From: Streptomyces sp. B21-105 | GTDB taxonomy: Bacteria; Actinomycetota; Actinomycetes; Streptomycetales; Streptomycetaceae | Assembly: GCF_036898465.1 (NCBI RefSeq) | Contig: NZ_JARUMJ010000001.1 | Location: 3,286,001-3,350,000, forward strand | Direction of reading: 5' to 3' | Length of the DNA stretch: 64,000 nucleotides | In this document: one piece after another, positions 61,312 to 64,000 of the stretch | How the letters are laid out: the number at the start of each line of letters is the position of its first letter | How positions within the stretch are numbered: position 1 is the stretch's first letter | Made by a program: the position numbers and the translations under genes | Notes under the pieces: generated by a model | Databases searched by the model: none | What the model saw: the letters and a program-made list of their open reading frames with translations, nothing else | Told to the model about the DNA's origin: nothing

Positions 61312-64000
61312 TCAGTCCTCTTCGGCCGCGACCGAGACGGACTGCGCGTTCTGCTGGGCCGCCACCGTCTTCTTCGCCGTGGCCTTCTTGGCCGTCGTCT
61401 TCTTGGCTGCGGTCTTCTTGGCTGCGGTCTTCTCCGCGACCGCCTTCTTGGCCGCCGTCGTCTTCTTCGTGGCGGCCTTCTTCGCCGTGGCCTTCTTGGC
61501 CGTCTTGCGAGCGGCCGTCTTCTTGGCCGGAGCCGCCTCCGTGTCCTCGGGAGCGGGGACCTCCGCCTCGGGCTCGGCGGCCGGGGCTGACGGGACGACC
61601 ACGACGGCCGTCTCTTCGGCCGCGGTGGGCGCGGCGGGCGCGGTGGCCTTGCGCACCGCACGACGCCGCGGACGGGCCGGCGCCGCGCTCTCCGCGACCG
61701 GCTCAGCCACGGACTCGGTCTCGGGCTGCTCCTGCGGAGTGACCGGGGCCTGTCCCGGCGACGGCTCGACGACCGTCACCACGGCGGCCTCCGCCCCCGC
61801 GGGCGAACCGGCCGGCGCGGACACCTTGCGGGTGGCGCGACGCCGGGTACGGCCCACGGGTGCGGCCTCGTCGACGACCAGGGTCTCATCGGCCGGAGCC
61901 TCGACGACCGGGTCCTCGACGGCTACCGGCTCGGCGTGCGCCGCGGCCGCCTCGGCGGGCCGCACCACACGTTCGGCCGCCGCCTCGGCGGTGACCTCCT
62001 GCGCGGTGGGCGCTTCGACGAGCGTCTCGGGAGCCGCCGGCGACGCGGGGGCCGCCTCGACGGTCTCCGCCGCGCCGAACGCCTCGGAACCGTCCGTCCT
62101 GCGCGACGCGCCGCCTCGCGGCGTGCCCGCCGGGGCGGACGCCCTGCGGCTCGCCCGACGCCGGCCCCGGCCACGGGTGGCGGAGGCCTCCGCCTCGGCG
62201 ATGCTGCTGTACAGCTCCTCGTCCGGCGCGAACTCCGGAGCGGCGAGCGCGACCGGCTCGGCCACCTCTGCGGCGACCTCGGCCTCGCTCTCCGCCTCCT
62301 GCTCGACGCCCAGCGGCTCGACGACGTCGACCGCCGCCTCGTGCTCGTGGGCGTGCCCGTCGCCGCCACGGCCGCGCTTCTTGCGCTTCCCGCCGCCGCC
62401 GACCGCGGTCGGCTGCTCCATGTGGACGATGACACCGCGCCCGTTGCAGTGCACACAGGTCTCCGAGAACGACTCCAGCAGACCCTGGCCCACCCGCTTG
62501 CGGGTCATCTGGACCAGACCCAGCGAGGTGACCTCCGCCACCTGGTGCTTGGTGCGGTCGCGGCCCAGGCACTCCAGCAGCCGGCGCAGCACCAGGTCCC
62601 GGTTGGACTCCAGCACCATGTCGATGAAGTCGATGACGATGATGCCGCCGAGGTCGCGCAGCCGCAGCTGACGCACGATCTCCTCGGCCGCCTCCAGGTT
62701 GTTCCTGGTGACCGTCTCCTCGAGGTTGCCGCCCTGCCCGGTGAACTTGCCGGTGTTGACGTCGACCACGACCATCGCCTCGGTCCGGTCGATCACCAGC
62801 GAACCGCCGCTGGGCAGCCAGACCTTGCGGTCCAGCGCCTTGGCGAGCTGCTCGTCGATCCGGTAGGTGGCGAAGACGTCGACCTCGGAGGTCCACTTCG
62901 ACAGCCGCTCGGCGAGATCGGGGGCGACGTGCGAGACGTACCCGTGGATCGTCGACCAGGCCTCGTCACCGCTGACGATGACCTTGGTGAAGTCCTCGTT
63001 GAAGATGTCGCGCACGACCCGGACGGTCATGTCCGGCTCGCCGTACAGCAGCGTCGGGGCGTTGCCGCCGTTCTTCGCCTTCTTCTGGATGTCCTCCCAC
63101 TGGCCCTGCAGCCGCTCGACGTCACGGCGCAGCTCGTCCTCGCTCGCGCCCTCGGCGGCGGTGCGCACGATGACGCCCGCGTCCTCGGGGACGATCTTCT
63201 TGAGGATCGTCTTCAGCCGGGCCCGCTCGGTGTCGGGCAGCTTGCGGCTGATGCCGGTCATCGAGCCCTCGGGCACGTACACCAGGTAACGCCCCGGGAG
63301 GGAGACCTGGCTGGTCAGACGCGCGCCCTTGTGCCCGATCGGGTCCTTCGTCACCTGGACGAGGACCGACTGGCCCGACTTCAGGGCGGCCTCGATACGG
63401 CGCGGCCCGTTGGCCATGCCGAGCGCCTCGAAGTTGACCTCGCCGGCGTACAGGACGGCGTTGCGCCCCTTGCCGATGTCGATGAAGGCGGCCTCCATCG
63501 ACGGCAGCACGTTCTGGACCTTGCCCAGGTAGACGTTGCCGACGTACGAGGTGGCCTGCTCCTTGTTGACGTAGTGCTCGACGAGCACGTTGTCCTCGAG
63601 GACGCCGATCTGGGTGCGCTCGCCGCTCTGGCGGACGACCATCACCCGCTCGACGGCCTCGCGACGGGCCAGGAACTCGGCCTCGGTGATGATCGGCACC
63701 CGGCGGCGGCCCTGCTCACGGCCTTCCCGGCGGCGCTGCTTCTTGGCCTCCAGACGCGTCGAGCCCTTGATGGACTGCACCTCGTCGGACGGCTCGGAGG
63801 GCTTGCGCGGCTCGCGGACCTTGACGACGGTGCGCTCCGGGTCGCCGTCGCCGGGCTCGGCCTCGGTGGACGAGTCCCCGGCGCGACGACGACGGCGACG
63901 GCGGCGACGGCTTCCGGCGGTGGAACCGCCCGCCTCGTCGTCCTCCGTGTCCTCGTCCTCCTGCTCGGCGGTGTCCTCGGCGTCCTGCGCGCTCTGTTCG
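61312..64000 (-). CDS. rne: Ribonuclease E/G family protein, 5' end outside window
   Basis: The last 896 residues or so of an RNase E/G endoribonuclease that processes rRNA and decays mRNA. The reading frame stays open to the right edge; the visible upstream part is disordered with an arginine run of about ten residues flanked by acidic stretches. The S1 domain (VLVEHYVNKEQATSYVGNVY) follows, then the catalytic aspartates (VVVDVNTGKFTG, IVIDFIDMVL) and the zinc-link CVHCNGRG. After the core come 200 acidic residues and a Lys/Ala-rich, histone-H1-like tail made of AKKTAAKKT-like repeats. Together the flanks resemble the Streptomyces layout in which scaffold regions surround the core on both sides. 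Confidence 0.93.
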   Translation of the reverse strand, partial: EQSAQDAEDTAEQEDEDTEDDEAGGSTAGSRRRRRRRRRAGDSSTEAEPGDGDPERTVVKVREPRKPSEPSDEVQSIKGSTRLEAKKQRRREGREQGRRRVPIITEAEFLARREAVERVMVVRQSGERTQIGVLEDNVLVEHYVNKEQATSYVGNVYLGKVQNVLPSMEAAFIDIGKGRNAVLYAGEVNFEALGMANGPRRIEAALKSGQSVLVQVTKDPIGHKGARLTSQVSLPGRYLVYVPEGSMTGISRKLPDTERARLKTILKKIVPEDAGVIVRTAAEGASEDELRRDVERLQGQWEDIQKKAKNGGNAPTLLYGEPDMTVRVVRDIFNEDFTKVIVSGDEAWSTIHGYVSHVAPDLAERLSKWTSEVDVFATYRIDEQLAKALDRKVWLPSGGSLVIDRTEAMVVVDVNTGKFTGQGGNLEETVTRNNLEAAEEIVRQLRLRDLGGIIVIDFIDMVLESNRDLVLRRLLECLGRDRTKHQVAEVTSLGLVQMTRKRVGQGLLESFSETCVHCNGRGVIVHMEQPTAVGGGGKRKKRGRGGDGHAHEHEAAVDVVEPLGVEQEAESEAEVAAEVAEPVALAAPEFAPDEELYSSIAEAEASATRGRGRRRASRRASAPAGTPRGGASRRTDGSEAFGAAETVEAAPASPAAPETLVEAPTAQEVTAEAAAERVVRPAEAAAAHAEPVAVEDPVVEAPADETLVVDEAAPVGRTRRRATRKVSAPAGSPAGAEAAVVTVVEPSPGQAPVTPQEQPETESVAEPVAESAAPARPRRRAVRKATAPAAPTAAEETAVVVVPSAPAAEPEAEVPAPEDTEAAPAKKTAARKTAKKATAKKAATKKTTAAKKAVAEKTAAKKTAAKKTTAKKATAKKTVAAQQNAQSVSVAAEED

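Overview
The window is high-GC (about 72%) actinobacterial chromosomal DNA and almost certainly comes from a Streptomyces core region. The gene order hemW, lepA, rpsT, holA, comEC/comEA, degV, leuS, rsfS, nadD, proA, proB, obg, rpmA, rplU, rne is the one known from Streptomyces chromosomes. Other genus signs are GTG/TTG starts, 1-4 base start/stop overlaps (GTGA, ATGA, TTGA) and terminators that are long perfect hairpins without T-tracts.

Layout. At 1-155 there is a CIRCE operator and a leftward promoter, presumably for hrcA just outside the window. 156-1721 holds an MBL-fold hydrolase and a DUF3097 protein. 1857-9040 (leftward) holds hemW, a Tat-exported DyP-type peroxidase with an altered active-site motif, a three-domain SpoIIE phosphatase/kinase switch protein and a long-chain acyl-CoA ligase flanked by 16-base tandem arrays. 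9398-21138 is a housekeeping block: lepA, rpsT, a SnoaL-like protein, holA, a small conserved protein, arylamine N-acetyltransferase, comEC, comEA, degV and a coiled membrane protein. 21370-24419 is leuS with a leucine leader peptide and an intrinsic terminator, a classical attenuator. 24683-27606 is a two-gene redox operon: a bis-heme cytochrome-b-like membrane protein and a NuoF-like flavoprotein fused to a ferredoxin. Two identical tRNA-Ala(GGC) genes bracket 3.4 kb containing a zinc-ribbon gene pair, a DHA2 exporter and a divergent MmyB-type regulator. 31422-35650 is the conserved nadD / LytR-like / rsfS / histidine-phosphatase cluster plus two tiny membrane proteins. 35789-42116 holds an M48 protease, two related single-pass membrane proteins, proA, a small protein and proB.

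42345-56769 is a surface-glycopolymer locus. rmlA and rmlC run leftward; rmlB and rmlD run rightward. They are followed by a flippase-like protein, a DUF2304 protein, two family-2 glycosyltransferases, two large GT2/TagF-type fusion proteins and a multi-pass GT-C-like protein. Together they can make dTDP-L-rhamnose, build a lipid-linked glycan and polymerise polyol- or glycosyl-phosphate units, as expected for a teichoic-acid-like cell-wall polymer.

57046-64000 (leftward) holds obg, rpmA, rplU, a two-gene cassette (sn-glycerol-1-phosphate dehydrogenase-like protein and a nucleotidyltransferase) and rne, which runs off the right edge. The cassette could supply an activated polyol phosphate, possibly to the TagF-type enzymes.

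Regulatory themes: about ten genes have a TANNNT hexamer 6-8 bases before the start codon, the signature of leaderless transcripts. Short tandem repeats (9, 15, 16 and 23 bases) sit beside or across stop codons at several loci.
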